Positions 45,689 to 54,819 of a stretch of DNA of 64,000 nucleotides are shown one piece after another. The stretch comes from Paraburkholderia sp. BL25I1N1. GTDB lineage: Bacteria > Pseudomonadota > Gammaproteobacteria > Burkholderiales > Burkholderiaceae. The translations under genes were made by a program, and so were the position numbers. The notes below the pieces were generated by a model. It made no database searches, had not been told where the DNA came from, and saw nothing but the letters and a program-made list of their open reading frames with translations. The stretch is from NCBI RefSeq assembly GCF_003002025.1, contig NZ_PVZB01000036.1, positions 1 to 64,000 of the forward strand, in the 5' to 3' direction. Positions within the stretch are counted from its first letter, which is position 1. Every line of letters starts with the position of its first letter.

Positions 45689-46135
45689 ATGTCAAGCACC
45701 GCTGCTCACGGGGACGATCATCAACGCGTTGCGCAGGTGCGTGAGCACCTCCAACTGTCCCAGGAGAAAATGGCCCGGCAGTTGGGGCTGTCGCTGCGCG
45801 CCTATGCAAATTATGAGCGCGGCGAGCGTGCGGTGCCTGTCGAACTGGTGCGCGCGCTGTACGAGCAATTTTCAATCGATCCTGCGTGGCTGCTGACGGG
45901 CGACGGCAAAATGATCCTCGATCGTGATGTGCGGCACCGGCTCGACCAGAAAACGCTCGACAATGTGATAGTTGCCGTCGCACAGATCGAGCAACGTCTG
46001 CCCATGCCCCTCGATGCGACGAAGAAGGCACGGCTCATCGGCCTGCTTTACGAGCAGTGCCAGCTGCTGGGCGAAAGCGCCGACGAAATTCTCAAGGATT
46101 CCCGGATCGGTCGCCTGACACGGACGTTTCGCTGA
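45689..46135 (+). CDS. XRE-family (cI-like) repressor
   Basis: A 148-residue regulator with an N-terminal helix-turn-helix: VREHLQLSQEKMARQLGLSL, then RAYANYERGERAVPVELVRA and LLTGDGKMI. The rest is helical (LDQKTLDNVIVAVAQIEQRL) and probably dimerises. It has no LexA-type peptidase motif, so release is not RecA-dependent cleavage. It is divergent from the AlpA-like gene and starts 26 bases after the inverted-repeat operator. It probably keeps the element genes silent. Confidence 0.85.
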   Translation: MSSTAAHGDDHQRVAQVREHLQLSQEKMARQLGLSLRAYANYERGERAVPVELVRALYEQFSIDPAWLLTGDGKMILDRDVRHRLDQKTLDNVIVAVAQIEQRLPMPLDATKKARLIGLLYEQCQLLGESADEILKDSRIGRLTRTFR

Positions 46136-46263
46136 GAACGACAACCGGCAAAAATATCGAACATTCCGCAACAACCGGCGGGCAGGCGCTAATCTCCTGG
46201 TTTTCCCGTGTTTGCGCGGCGTACTCGCCGGCAAAGACCCTGCATCCATCGAGGAGATCCGTG

Positions 46264-46476
46264 ATGGCGCGTCTGGACGACCTGGGCGAAGAACTGGAAC
46301 GACTGGGAAAGGAGATAGAAGACGAGATGCTAAGCGATCGTACGGGGCGTCCAAGCAGCACCGGGTCCTCCTGCGACGCGCCTGTTCGTATTCAGCTCGA
46401 CATCCCGAGGGACGCACGGCGCCGGTGGCATATCAGTGTCTCGATGCAACTGCACGATGAGGGCGAACAAGCGTGA
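46264..46476 (+). CDS. Small hypothetical protein with N-terminal coiled segment
   Basis: A 70-residue protein starting MARLDDLGEELERLGKEIED, with GAGGAG before the ATG at 46264. The first 24 residues form an amphipathic, acidic coiled segment. The rest includes VRIQLDIPRDARRRWHISVS, probably strands. It follows the XRE gene by 128 bases on the same strand. No family is recognised. Confidence 0.6.
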   Translation: MARLDDLGEELERLGKEIEDEMLSDRTGRPSSTGSSCDAPVRIQLDIPRDARRRWHISVSMQLHDEGEQA

Positions 46477-47059
46477 TCATACGGCGGTTCCTCCGCACGC
46501 CTGATACGCGTTATGGATAAGGCCACGCGGACAACTGCGCGCCGCGGCGGTCCTCGCACTATCCGGCTCCAAACTGAGTCTGCATCGTCTCGATATCGGT
46601 GGGCGCCAGGCCGCCCCGTATGGCGAAATGAATCCATGCAGTGCGCGCAAAAACATACACGCTGAAGCAGTGTCGGTTACATTTCCTTCGTTATCGCATC
46701 GTTTCTGTATGTCGGTCCCGTAGCCGCTTCAGGTAAATGCGGCCTTTCTCCCGTCGCGCCACCTTTACGGCGGCGCGCGGCGCACTCGCCGCTCTATTGC
46801 CAACGCACGTTGTGTCGACATTCCCGAGATGCTTAAAGCGCGTCGCCGCGTGACCGCCCTTCTGGGTCCGCGCATGCGAAAACCCGTTACGCATCCCACT
46901 GCGCCGCGGAATGCAACGCTGTGCAAATTTGCAGAACACCGTATGGCGCGATCGATCGTTCCGTAAGATCAAGTCTCTTTTTGCCCTCGCTGTCGCCTTG
47001 CAATAATGTGCGCGTGCACCGCGCCAGCGGCATGATCATTCACCCATCGGAGGTCATCG
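46477..47059. other. Region at the right side of the element relic
   Basis: No convincing gene. A short minus-strand frame near 46570-46640 reads ARTAWIHFAIRGGLAPTDIE and could be a remnant. This stretch should contain the right boundary of the relic and the promoter of the desaturase gene. I found no tRNA gene or direct repeat matching the left side. Confidence 0.4.
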
Positions 47060-48016
47060 ATGAGCCACCGCGCCGTGACAAACGACCAGGATCTCATCCG
47101 CTCGGCGTTTCCGGATTGGAGCGCAATTCACCAAACCATGACATCGCCCAAGGTCGTCAACGTCCTTTTTGACATTATGTTCGACTGGATAAGCGTCGCG
47201 CTTGCAATGTTGGCGCTGCATCGCTTTGGATGGTGGTCGGCGCCGGCGGTCGTTGCCTGGATCGGAAACCGGCAGCGCGCGCTTGGCAACCTGCTGCACG
47301 ATGCTGCACACCGCAACCTCGCCCGTTCGAGTTTCATCAACGACACACTTGCAGGTCTTTACATCGCGCCGGCGCTGCTCAACAGTCTGGCCATCTATCG
47401 GGAGTTGCATTCCCGCCATCACGCATGGCTGGGTGATCCACGGCTCGACCCCGACTACATCGCTGTTCGACCGGATCCAGGCTATAGCTGGTGCAAGCCG
47501 TTTTTGAAGGTGCTACTCACGCCGACCGCATGGCTCGGTTCAACATTCGGGCATCTGCATGTGTCACGGCTCACCTGGTTACAGCGTTGCGGCATCATCG
47601 GCTGGTGGGCAGCCTTACTCGGCGCCGTGACGCTAGCCTGGGGCGTTCACGCTGCAGAGCGCTTCCTCTGCGTCTGGATGCTGTCCAGAGCCACCGTCTT
47701 TCACTCGATCACCACCTTTCGTGAACTGTGTGATCATTTCGGCCGACAACAAGGAGGGGTATTCAGTTACACACGCGACGTTTCGTCCCACAGCCTTTGG
47801 CGATGGGTCATTCATCCACGGAATAACGGATATCACCTGACGCATCACCTGATGCCGTCGATCCCCTACCACCGTCTCCCTCATGCGCAGCGCAGCCTGT
47901 TGGAACTACCTCCCTTCGCCCGCGTAGCGCGGGTGTGTCATGCGTACTTTCGCGGACCGGACGCGGTCGTGCGTGAATGGGAAATCGTTGTTGGAGGCGA
48001 TCATGGTGCAGCGTAG
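47060..48016 (+). CDS. Fatty acid desaturase-family protein
   Basis: A 318-residue integral membrane di-iron enzyme. The histidine boxes are HDAAH (80-84), HSRHH (117-121) and HLTHH (259-263), with hydrophobic segments around residues 36-60 and 170-195. The ATG at 47060 follows GGAGG. Members insert double bonds or hydroxyl groups into acyl chains or related lipids at the membrane. Its stop lies inside the next gene (14-base overlap), so both proteins are made together, which is an uncommon partnership. Confidence 0.85.
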   Translation: MSHRAVTNDQDLIRSAFPDWSAIHQTMTSPKVVNVLFDIMFDWISVALAMLALHRFGWWSAPAVVAWIGNRQRALGNLLHDAAHRNLARSSFINDTLAGLYIAPALLNSLAIYRELHSRHHAWLGDPRLDPDYIAVRPDPGYSWCKPFLKVLLTPTAWLGSTFGHLHVSRLTWLQRCGIIGWWAALLGAVTLAWGVHAAERFLCVWMLSRATVFHSITTFRELCDHFGRQQGGVFSYTRDVSSHSLWRWVIHPRNNGYHLTHHLMPSIPYHRLPHAQRSLLELPPFARVARVCHAYFRGPDAVVREWEIVVGGDHGAA

Positions 48017-49241
48017 CCTGGGGGCGGCTCATGTGGGCGCGCTGCTCGTCTCGGCAAGCTACGGTGTCGCGTTCCTGCTAGGCTCGGGCGAAATGGCCGT
48101 CCATGCCGGGATGGCAGGTAGCCTGTATGCGATCATGACTGCACTGGGCATGCTCGCGCTTGCCGTGGCGGCGCCGACGCTCTGGCGTGGAGGCGAACTC
48201 ATCTGGGATGTGTTCGGTCAGCGGTATGGCCCGGTTGTGCGCAAGCTTGTGGCGCTCCTCTCGCTCGTCTGGATGTCCGGTGTACTCGCCGCCCAGATCC
48301 ATGGCGGTATCGCGGTGCTTGTCACGGTGGGGCTGCCAGCAGCCCATGCGCTGGCTGTGACCGCCGCAGCGCTGCTGGTTATGTCATCAGTTGAACTTGG
48401 CATCGCCGCAATGCTGTTCGTATTCTGCCTGCTGGGGACCAATATCGCCCTCCTGCATGCGCTCATTCAGTCGAACGGCCTGTCCGTGTACCTGCACGCA
48501 CTACCATCGTTTTTTCACGGGATACGCAAAGCTCCTCCGGCCGAAACTGTGGTCAACATCATCGCAATCGCTTTTCTCGTTGTCACAGGCTCCGACTATC
48601 AACAGTTCGTCATTGAAGCGCGTCGCCCGCGCGACGCGTGGCTCGGGTGCCTGCTGGCGAGTGTCTTTCTCATAACGACGGGGTTTCTTCCAGCGGCGAC
48701 GGTTGTCGCAGCACTGCATGCCGGAAAGCTGTTTGGCCTGACGGACGCCGCCAGCGTGGTCCCGTCGATCATGCTACAGACGGGCGGACCGATGGGACTG
48801 TTCTCTATCGGCGTGATTCTGCTTGCCGCCCTGGGCTCTGGCACAGCCATCGCACGTGCTATGGCCTGCGCACTCGAAAGTCTCCGTCCCGTCGATGGTC
48901 GATACGGGCACGCGCCGCGCATTCTGATCATCGCGGTGGGTTGTGCGATCGCCACCGACGGCCAAGCAATCGTGTCGACCATCGTTTCACTAAACATCGT
49001 GTATGTTGCGGCGATCGGTGTGATGTTCGTCCTTCACGAGACCGGACGACAGGTCGCGCCGCGTTGTGCACCCCTGATGATGCTCTCAGGAGCTGGAGTA
49101 TCTTTACTCGTTACAGCAATGACCCTGAGCGGTATCGGCAATCTGCCCGCCTGGCTTCCGCTTCCAGCTGGGCTCGCCGCATCGGCTTGCGTGCTGATCG
49201 GATGGCAGTTCGTTCCCCTTGTCCGCCGCATCCGATCATAA
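48003..49241 (+). CDS. Sodium:solute symporter-like membrane protein
   Basis: A 412-residue protein from the ATG at 48003, preceded by GGAGG. It has about eleven hydrophobic segments. SYGVAFLLGSGEMAVHAGMA near the start and VTGSDYQQFVIEARRPRDAW mid-protein are typical of SSF transporters (LeuT fold), as is the glycine-rich ALGSGTAIARAMACA. It is shorter than classic SSF members, with fewer C-terminal segments. Substrate is unknown. Coupling to the desaturase suggests transport of a lipid precursor or ligand-controlled membrane adaptation. Confidence 0.65.
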   Translation: MVQRSLGAAHVGALLVSASYGVAFLLGSGEMAVHAGMAGSLYAIMTALGMLALAVAAPTLWRGGELIWDVFGQRYGPVVRKLVALLSLVWMSGVLAAQIHGGIAVLVTVGLPAAHALAVTAAALLVMSSVELGIAAMLFVFCLLGTNIALLHALIQSNGLSVYLHALPSFFHGIRKAPPAETVVNIIAIAFLVVTGSDYQQFVIEARRPRDAWLGCLLASVFLITTGFLPAATVVAALHAGKLFGLTDAASVVPSIMLQTGGPMGLFSIGVILLAALGSGTAIARAMACALESLRPVDGRYGHAPRILIIAVGCAIATDGQAIVSTIVSLNIVYVAAIGVMFVLHETGRQVAPRCAPLMMLSGAGVSLLVTAMTLSGIGNLPAWLPLPAGLAASACVLIGWQFVPLVRRIRS

Positions 49242-49364
49242 AGATAGCATGCATAGCTCCGATTTCGGCTCCCCCGGAACTGGTGGATGAGCCTCCGGTG
49301 GATGAGCCTCCGGTGGGTGCGCATCAATTGCCACGGCGCCATTTGAAATTTCGCATTACGCAAT

Positions 49365-49814
49365 TTATTCAGAGCGTTTCGAGAATTCCCTTGGTCGTGC
49401 CTCCTTGAGGCGTACTCGACCCGCGCGATAGCCAGTGAGTGTCTGTGCGCGATGCTTGCGAAGCAGCTCCGCCGGGGCTGTTCCCGTATCAATGCCGCAA
49501 CGTCGCGTAATCGTGTCGACAGGAAGCATGTTCTTAACAAGCATGCGGCGCATCTCGAGCCGCAGAATCAGAAAATTGGGGTGAGGCGTGACGCCCACAT
49601 GTACCTCGTGGCCCATAGACATTCGCTGGTCGTTTCGGATGAGTGCAATATCAGCGTGGAAAGCCTCGATAAAATACGCGGCCTCGCAGAGCCGCAAGTC
49701 GTCGAACAGTGTGATGCCGATCTTCCTCACTGTGGCCTTGTCAGGACCGGCCTCTCCATTGTTTTTGACGACGTCGTCGCCGCGAGACATTTTGCCGTGC
49801 ATGGCAAGGCTCAC
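49365..49814 (-). pseudogene. GlxA-like AraC regulator with internal deletion
   Basis: The 149-residue frame begins like a GlxA-type regulator (RKIGITLFDDLRLCEAAYFI, the DJ-1/PfpI domain start). It jumps after about 60 residues to a C-terminal helix-turn-helix-like end (MLPVDTITRRCGIDTGTAPA then LTGYRAGRVR). Full-length members have about 330 residues, so the middle is missing. A functional regulator is unlikely. The recognition is by motif only. Confidence 0.45.
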
Positions 49815-50068
49815 CTCGCGACTTCACGTGCCCTGCCAGATAACGGTATGCGACGGGGAAATCTCGAAGCTCATCGTGTCACTCGTGTTCGCGATGTTAT
49901 CGCCCACGGGATCGCAGCCAAAATTACACGCCAAAGAGCGAATAGCGCTTACCGTGATCTTTCGGTCCGTGGTGCACATGAAAAACGTGTAGGCGAATTT
50001 GAGCGTTGAAGCGAAATCGATGTGAACAGCTTCACAATTGCGGCGCTGCCTCCCCGGATGGCAGCCTG

Positions 50069-50980
50069 TCATGTGTGGCTTCCTTCCCGAGGCTCCGTCT
50101 GGTCCAGGCTCCGACGCGCAGCCTCCACAACAAGCGCACTGATCTTTGCGAGCGGTTCCGGCTCCAGCTCCCAGTGATGCCAATACAAGTCTATTAAAAG
50201 ATCGTGGCCAGGGGCGAGCGCGACCAGTCTGCCGGCGCTAATCAGCGGTCCGGCCTGCATTGCAGGCACAAGTCCATACCCGAGGTCATCCAGGATCGCA
50301 TTAAGTAATGCTGTCGACGAGGGAAAATAGTGCTTCAGATATTTGGCCACTGACACCCCGAAGTGCGACTCCAGAAAGTTGTCATGCAAGCTGTCCTTCC
50401 TGTTAAACAGAACTGCCGTGGCCCTGAGCACACTGGGCAGAGTCATGCCCCCAGGAAAATACTCCGAGGCGAATCGCGGCGTGGCGACGCACTGGTAGCG
50501 CATTTGCCCGACGAGCTCAGCCAAAAAACCCTCCGCAGGTCTGCGCTGGGTTGAAAGGCATCCCTTGACGTCACCGCGCGCCAAGGCCTGAAGCGTATGA
50601 TCCTGATCATCAACCACGATCTCAAGGGCCGCATGATGCTGTGCGAGGTCGCGCGCGACGGGCTCAAACCATGTTGCAAGCGAGTCGGCGTTCACTGCAA
50701 GCGCGAGCGCCGTCGTCGCCACACTGCCAGGCATGACGCGCCGAAGCAACGAGTCCTCCAAAAGGCGGACAGACATGTAATAGCGTAGAACGTCTTCGCC
50801 CGCCTTTGTAGGGGTAAGCGGCGGTTCTCGGCTCAGAAGCAATGCCCCTAGAGACTCCTCTAGTATCTTGACGCGGCGTGAAGCAGCACCGCGAGAAATG
50901 TTCAGCGTAGCTGCGGCGCGTGTGAAATGTCGGTGTTCCACCACTGCGGCATACGTCTCCAGGTACAAAAAGTTTAGCAT
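50069..50980 (-). CDS. LysR-family regulator (ArgP-like)
   Basis: A 303-residue LysR protein from the ATG at 50980 (GAGG five bases before; ATGs at 50995 and 51016 are alternatives). The helix-turn-helix is AVVEHRHFTRAAATLNISRG then AASRRVKILEESLGALLLSR. The effector domain keeps the ArgP/IciA-like LALAVNADSLATWFEPVARD and the C-terminal DLYWHHWELEPEPLAKIS. ArgP proteins sense basic amino acids and control arginine or lysine export. No exporter gene lies next to it here; decayed genes flank it. Confidence 0.85.
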   Translation of the reverse strand: MLNFLYLETYAAVVEHRHFTRAAATLNISRGAASRRVKILEESLGALLLSREPPLTPTKAGEDVLRYYMSVRLLEDSLLRRVMPGSVATTALALAVNADSLATWFEPVARDLAQHHAALEIVVDDQDHTLQALARGDVKGCLSTQRRPAEGFLAELVGQMRYQCVATPRFASEYFPGGMTLPSVLRATAVLFNRKDSLHDNFLESHFGVSVAKYLKHYFPSSTALLNAILDDLGYGLVPAMQAGPLISAGRLVALAPGHDLLIDLYWHHWELEPEPLAKISALVVEAARRSLDQTEPREGSHT

Positions 50981-51183
50981 CACGTCCTCTTTCATGGCCT
51001 TGCCTGGGGTTCCCAACCCGCGCGCGAGCCGGATAATCGTGCCTCAAGACGTTTCCCTTACCATACGTCGGCAGATGTCTTCTTCAGAGGCCAATTCAGC
51101 GTCTTTAACGTCTGGCCATCCACGACGGATTCAACAGGTCGAATGCAACGACTCAGTCCAACGTCTTTTCAATCCGTAACGAA

Positions 51184-51435
51184 TCACGATGAGACATTGG
51201 ACGGCTCAAACGCTGGTCGCGGTCCATCCATAAGACAATACTGAGCCAAGACTGCGTCCCGAATTTCCCTTCTTACGATCTTTCCCCTGACATCCCGCGG
51301 CGATTTATCGAACGGCACCAACAATCGCGGGCGCTCATAACCGGTCATGGCGGCGGATGCGGCCTGGATCTGTACTCGCCAGTCGGGCGGCGGCCCCTCC
51401 GCTGCAGCGAGCACTACTGCTCCCAATGGTTTCAT
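51184..51435 (-). pseudogene. Acyl-CoA ligase (AMP-binding family) C-terminal fragment
   Basis: The minus strand encodes VVLAAAEGPPPDWRVQIQAA, then YERPRLLVPFDKSPRDVRGK and IVRREIRDAVL. The YxxPR and GK-x-xRRxxR arrangement, with the catalytic Lys near the end, is the C-terminal domain of AMP-dependent acyl-CoA synthetases. The large N-terminal domain is absent, so it is a relic. Confidence 0.55.
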
Positions 51436-51639
51436 CAAGTGCGGCGCGTGCCGGGTCTTTGCTCGTGTATATCTGATCCGCAAATGCCGCCTTGGTCATG
51501 TGCTCCGTTTCCTGCTGGACCTGAGGCGTAAGGTCTGCGACCTGCGCACCCTCCTGTTTATTGGCGGTGTCAAATGTACCGCCAGCAACTGTCCAAGGCT
51601 TTTTCAACTTGCCGGTAGCGAGACGAAACGGTGGCAGAG

Positions 51640-51880
51640 GTCGCCATTGGTCAGCAAGCATTCGACGGATTGCGGGGTGAGGTCGGTGAATTCGCGCCAC
51701 GCAGCGAGCCGAACCGCGGGATGTTTGCGATAGAGCGAAGCAGGCAGCAGATGCCGCTCGAGTGCGAAATGCTGCCGTATCGGACCGAAACACGAGAGGA
51801 GTGCCTGCGTGCGTTTGCAGTCGCGAAGTCTCCGCATGCGACCCTCGCGTTCGCGGGTAGCTTGGTGGCTGTTCTCCGAC
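51640..51880 (-). mobile_element. IS6-type transposase C-terminal fragment
   Basis: The frame reads GRSENSHQATREREGRMRRL, then SCFGPIRQHFALERHLLPAS and YRKHPAVRLAAWREFTDL. The ENSHQ-xTREREGxMRR and HFxxxRHLL-xxxYR arrangement is the end of an IS6-family DDE transposase. The N-terminal catalytic part is missing and no inverted repeats are seen. Confidence 0.6.
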
Positions 51881-51949
51881 CGACCGCGGCGGGAAAGCGG
51901 TGAACGTGATAGAGCGATTCGTCTTTTCCATCGCGACACATCACGCGAC

Positions 51950-52056
51950 CGCCTCAGTAACGTGACAACATCCTTCCGCCATTCGACGGTCTCGTCGGGA
52001 TCGGTGTCGCGAAGGGATAACCCGGCATTCGTCGCCCTGATGGCGAGATCAGTCAT
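51950..52056 (-). pseudogene. N-terminal fragment resembling a homodimeric 2-oxoacid dehydrogenase E1
   Basis: A GGAG site precedes the ATG at 52056; the frame reads NAGLSLRDTDPDETVEWRKD and then loses sense. DxDPxETxEW is the N-terminal signature of AceE-type pyruvate dehydrogenase E1. The IS6 fragment follows directly, so an insertion may have truncated the gene. The match is short. Confidence 0.35.
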
Positions 52057-52151
52057 GACGTCACTCCACTAAAGGCTTGCCCATGGAGAGCGAAGCCGTG
52101 CAAACCAGAGTAAGTTTTTCCAAATTGAAAAGTGAATGAATGGAAGTGTGT

Positions 52152-53897
52152 TCAGTAAGTGGAGGATCTATTCCGGCGTTCCGCCGTGACGGTGCCTTCA
52201 CCAGTTGAAGGAGACATGTGACGCGTCTCTGAAGAACCGCTTTCGCAACCTTCGGAAACGGGCAATACGAAGCAGTCGAACAGTTGCTTGAGCGCGTCGA
52301 TACTCCGCGAATCACCCGAATTGGCGTAACCCAGCACATAGCGGTCAGGTCTCACGAACATGACGTCCGCGCCCGCCTTGCGCATGATGTCTTCCAGAAC
52401 GCCGTCGCTATCACGGGCTATCGCGTCGACTCCGCCCTGTATATGCCCTACGATGAAGTCCTCGGCCTTTAGAACGATCTTCACCACTCGATATGGCACA
52501 CGGGCGCCGTCGAGAATGCGACGGAACTCCGCTACTATAGCGTCCGAAGCAACGACCACGGCGAACCCGGTCCCGAGCACGTCGTCGAGCCGAACAGCCG
52601 TACCGCCCTGCAGCTCAACCAATGGCTGCGGTAGCAGTTGCCCGGCCGGTATCGGCAGTGAGGCCGCAGCGCTGCCCACAAAGAATCCGCTTTGAAAGCG
52701 CGGCTTTGGTTTAAATTTCAAATGCAGGATGTAATCGCGTGCTGGCGGAAAGAGGCAGACGAGCTTCAGTGCGGCCTGCATTACCATCGCGTTCACCGCC
52801 GACTTCGGCTGCATGAACGCGCCAATCCGCACCGCCATCTGGATCAGTGACCACACGTGCGGCCGACGCTCTTCCTCATAGCTATCGACAAGCGATGGCG
52901 CGAAGCCGCTGTTCACGACCGCCGCCAGCTTCCATGACAGGTTCGCCACGTCACGCAGCCCGCTGTTCATCCCCTGGCCCGCGAACGGCGGAGTCAGGTG
53001 CGCAGCGTCGCCAGCGAGCAATACACGTCCGGCGCGCCAGCGGTTAGCCACCCTCGCATGAAACGTGTAGACCACCTTGCGGGTAATCGGCAAATCCGCG
53101 TCGCCCGGGTCACGCGCCCGAATCCAGGTGCGCACGCAAGCCTCATCGAGTGCCTTTTCGGGATCCTCGTGGTCATGCAGCATGAACTCGTAGCGCAGCG
53201 TGCCTTCGGGTCCTGGCAGCCGGATCGCCGGTCGCGCGGGATCACAGAAGGTCCGCGTATGGCGGAAAGGCGACATCCGGCCAACCAGATCGACGATGAG
53301 CCATCGTTTGTCATAGGTCTTGCCGACCAAGCTGATGCCGAGCTGCTCTCGCGTGCCGCTGCGTCCACCGTCGCAAGCGACGAGCCAGTCGCAGCGAACG
53401 TGCTTGATTCCGTCTGCGTGCTTCACTGTCAGCAGAACACTATTGCCCTCGTCGACGAATCGGACTACCTCGTGCTCGAACCACAGCGACGCATGCTCGA
53501 ATCGCTTCAGGCTGTCGCGCAATCGACCGACAAGTACTTCCTGCCGAAACGCGTTTCGCTTCTGGAAGCCGTATTCAGTCGTGGTCGGCTCGACCTCCGC
53601 GAATTTCTTCCCACGCCACGAGTAATACCAGGTGCCATATCCGTTCACGATCTGCTTGACGACGTCTTCGACGACATTCGCAGCCTGCAGGGTGCGAAGG
53701 CTCTCATCGTCAATACTGACCGCGCGCGGCTCGTCCAGCACGTTGGCGCTGCGCTCCAGGGTCAGCGTCCGGACACCGTATGTGCCTAGGAGGTTGGCCA
53801 GCGTCAACCCAGTGGGTCCTGCGCCCACTACCACGACCGGGAAGTACGTTTCGTCGAGGTGCCGGGGTGCCGCCACCCGGAGAAGAGCAGAATTCAT
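52152..53897 (-). CDS. FAD-dependent aromatic monooxygenase (MhpA-like)
   Basis: A 581-residue class A flavoprotein hydroxylase. GAGPTGLTLANLLGTYG (residues 25-41) is the FAD-binding motif, DWLVACDGGRSGTREQLGI the DG motif, and RVLLAGDAAHLTPPFAGQGM the GD motif. The C-terminal 180 residues resemble the thioredoxin-like tail of 3-(3-hydroxyphenyl)propionate hydroxylase MhpA and phenol-type monooxygenases. It would hydroxylate an aromatic acid next to a ring hydroxyl to give a catechol for the extradiol-type enzyme encoded in the same run. It is the last gene of the minus-strand set. Confidence 0.85.
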   Translation of the reverse strand: MNSALLRVAAPRHLDETYFPVVVVGAGPTGLTLANLLGTYGVRTLTLERSANVLDEPRAVSIDDESLRTLQAANVVEDVVKQIVNGYGTWYYSWRGKKFAEVEPTTTEYGFQKRNAFRQEVLVGRLRDSLKRFEHASLWFEHEVVRFVDEGNSVLLTVKHADGIKHVRCDWLVACDGGRSGTREQLGISLVGKTYDKRWLIVDLVGRMSPFRHTRTFCDPARPAIRLPGPEGTLRYEFMLHDHEDPEKALDEACVRTWIRARDPGDADLPITRKVVYTFHARVANRWRAGRVLLAGDAAHLTPPFAGQGMNSGLRDVANLSWKLAAVVNSGFAPSLVDSYEEERRPHVWSLIQMAVRIGAFMQPKSAVNAMVMQAALKLVCLFPPARDYILHLKFKPKPRFQSGFFVGSAAASLPIPAGQLLPQPLVELQGGTAVRLDDVLGTGFAVVVASDAIVAEFRRILDGARVPYRVVKIVLKAEDFIVGHIQGGVDAIARDSDGVLEDIMRKAGADVMFVRPDRYVLGYANSGDSRSIDALKQLFDCFVLPVSEGCESGSSETRHMSPSTGEGTVTAERRNRSSTY

Positions 53898-53978
53898 AGG
53901 ATTCTATCTGTCCTTGAAGCGTGTCGGACCGGTCAACATGGAGAGCACGCACGGCCTGCGGCAATCTCCACGCTGGCG

Positions 53979-54818
53979 TCATTCAATCGGATTGCGCAGC
54001 ACGCCGATTCCCTCGACCCCCACTTCAAGAACGTCGCCGGCGGCCATGAACACGGGGGGCTGGCGCTTCTGTCCGACGCCTGCGGGCGTGCCAGTCGAAA
54101 TGATGTCGCCAGGCCTCAATGGGAAGATGTTCGACAGGTAGTGCACAAGGTAACCGAGGTCCCATGCCATCTGGCCGAACTCGGACTGCTGCATCAACTT
54201 GCCGTTCAGATACGTGGTCAGCAACATCCCCGCAGGGTCGTCGATCTCGTCCGCCGTGGTGATCCACGGACCGATCGAACTGCTTGACGCGAAGTTCTTT
54301 CCTGCCGGAATGCTGTGCTTCTGCCAGTCGCGCACGGATCCGTCCATCAGAATCGTGTAGCCGCCAATATGCGACCGCCCCTGATCCAACGGAATATCGC
54401 GACCACCTTTGCCGATGACGAGCGCCACCTCTCCCTCAAAATCAAAACGGTCCGACACATGCGGTTTCGAGAGCGGCTCGCCATGTCCGACAAACGCTTC
54501 GTGAATCTTGAAAAAAAAGCTCGGAAATTCGGGGGCCGCGCGCCCGGTCTCCAATTGATGATCGGCGTACGCCCATCCAATCGCGATCACCCTGCATTTG
54601 TCGTCAGGTAGTGCCGGCAAGTATCGCATCGTCCCGAGTGGCACCGTGTCTGCAGCGTATGCCACGATGTCTTTGGCCTCCGCCAGCAGATCGTCGCGGA
54701 ACAAATCCGCCAGACAATCGCAGCGCCCTTCGAAGTGCGACCCCAATTCAACAAACCCGTTGTCCGTGATCGCCACGAACCTGGCGACACCGGCGATGCT
54801 CACATTAGCTAACCGCAT
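53979..54818 (-). CDS. Fumarylacetoacetate hydrolase-family protein
   Basis: A 279-residue protein. The FAH domain carries the metal ligands in DRFDFEGEVALVIGKGGRDI (two Glu) and the Asp in YTILMDGSVRDWQ, and ends with ISTGTPAGVGQKRQPPVFM. Members act as hydrolases, decarboxylases, isomerases or hydratases on ring-cleavage products. The upstream neighbour ends one base before its start. It probably processes the product of the extradiol-type dioxygenase. Confidence 0.85.
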   Translation of the reverse strand: MRLANVSIAGVARFVAITDNGFVELGSHFEGRCDCLADLFRDDLLAEAKDIVAYAADTVPLGTMRYLPALPDDKCRVIAIGWAYADHQLETGRAAPEFPSFFFKIHEAFVGHGEPLSKPHVSDRFDFEGEVALVIGKGGRDIPLDQGRSHIGGYTILMDGSVRDWQKHSIPAGKNFASSSSIGPWITTADEIDDPAGMLLTTYLNGKLMQQSEFGQMAWDLGYLVHYLSNIFPLRPGDIISTGTPAGVGQKRQPPVFMAAGDVLEVGVEGIGVLRNPIE

Positions 54819-54819
54819 A

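Noticed and set aside
46477..47059. tRNA gene or attachment site at the relic border
   Set aside because: No cloverleaf with a T-loop GTTCGAATC-like box was found, nor a repeat matching the left side.
49282..49316. Short tandem repeat GGTGGATGAGCCTCC
   Set aside because: Only two units just after the transporter stop; too small to interpret.
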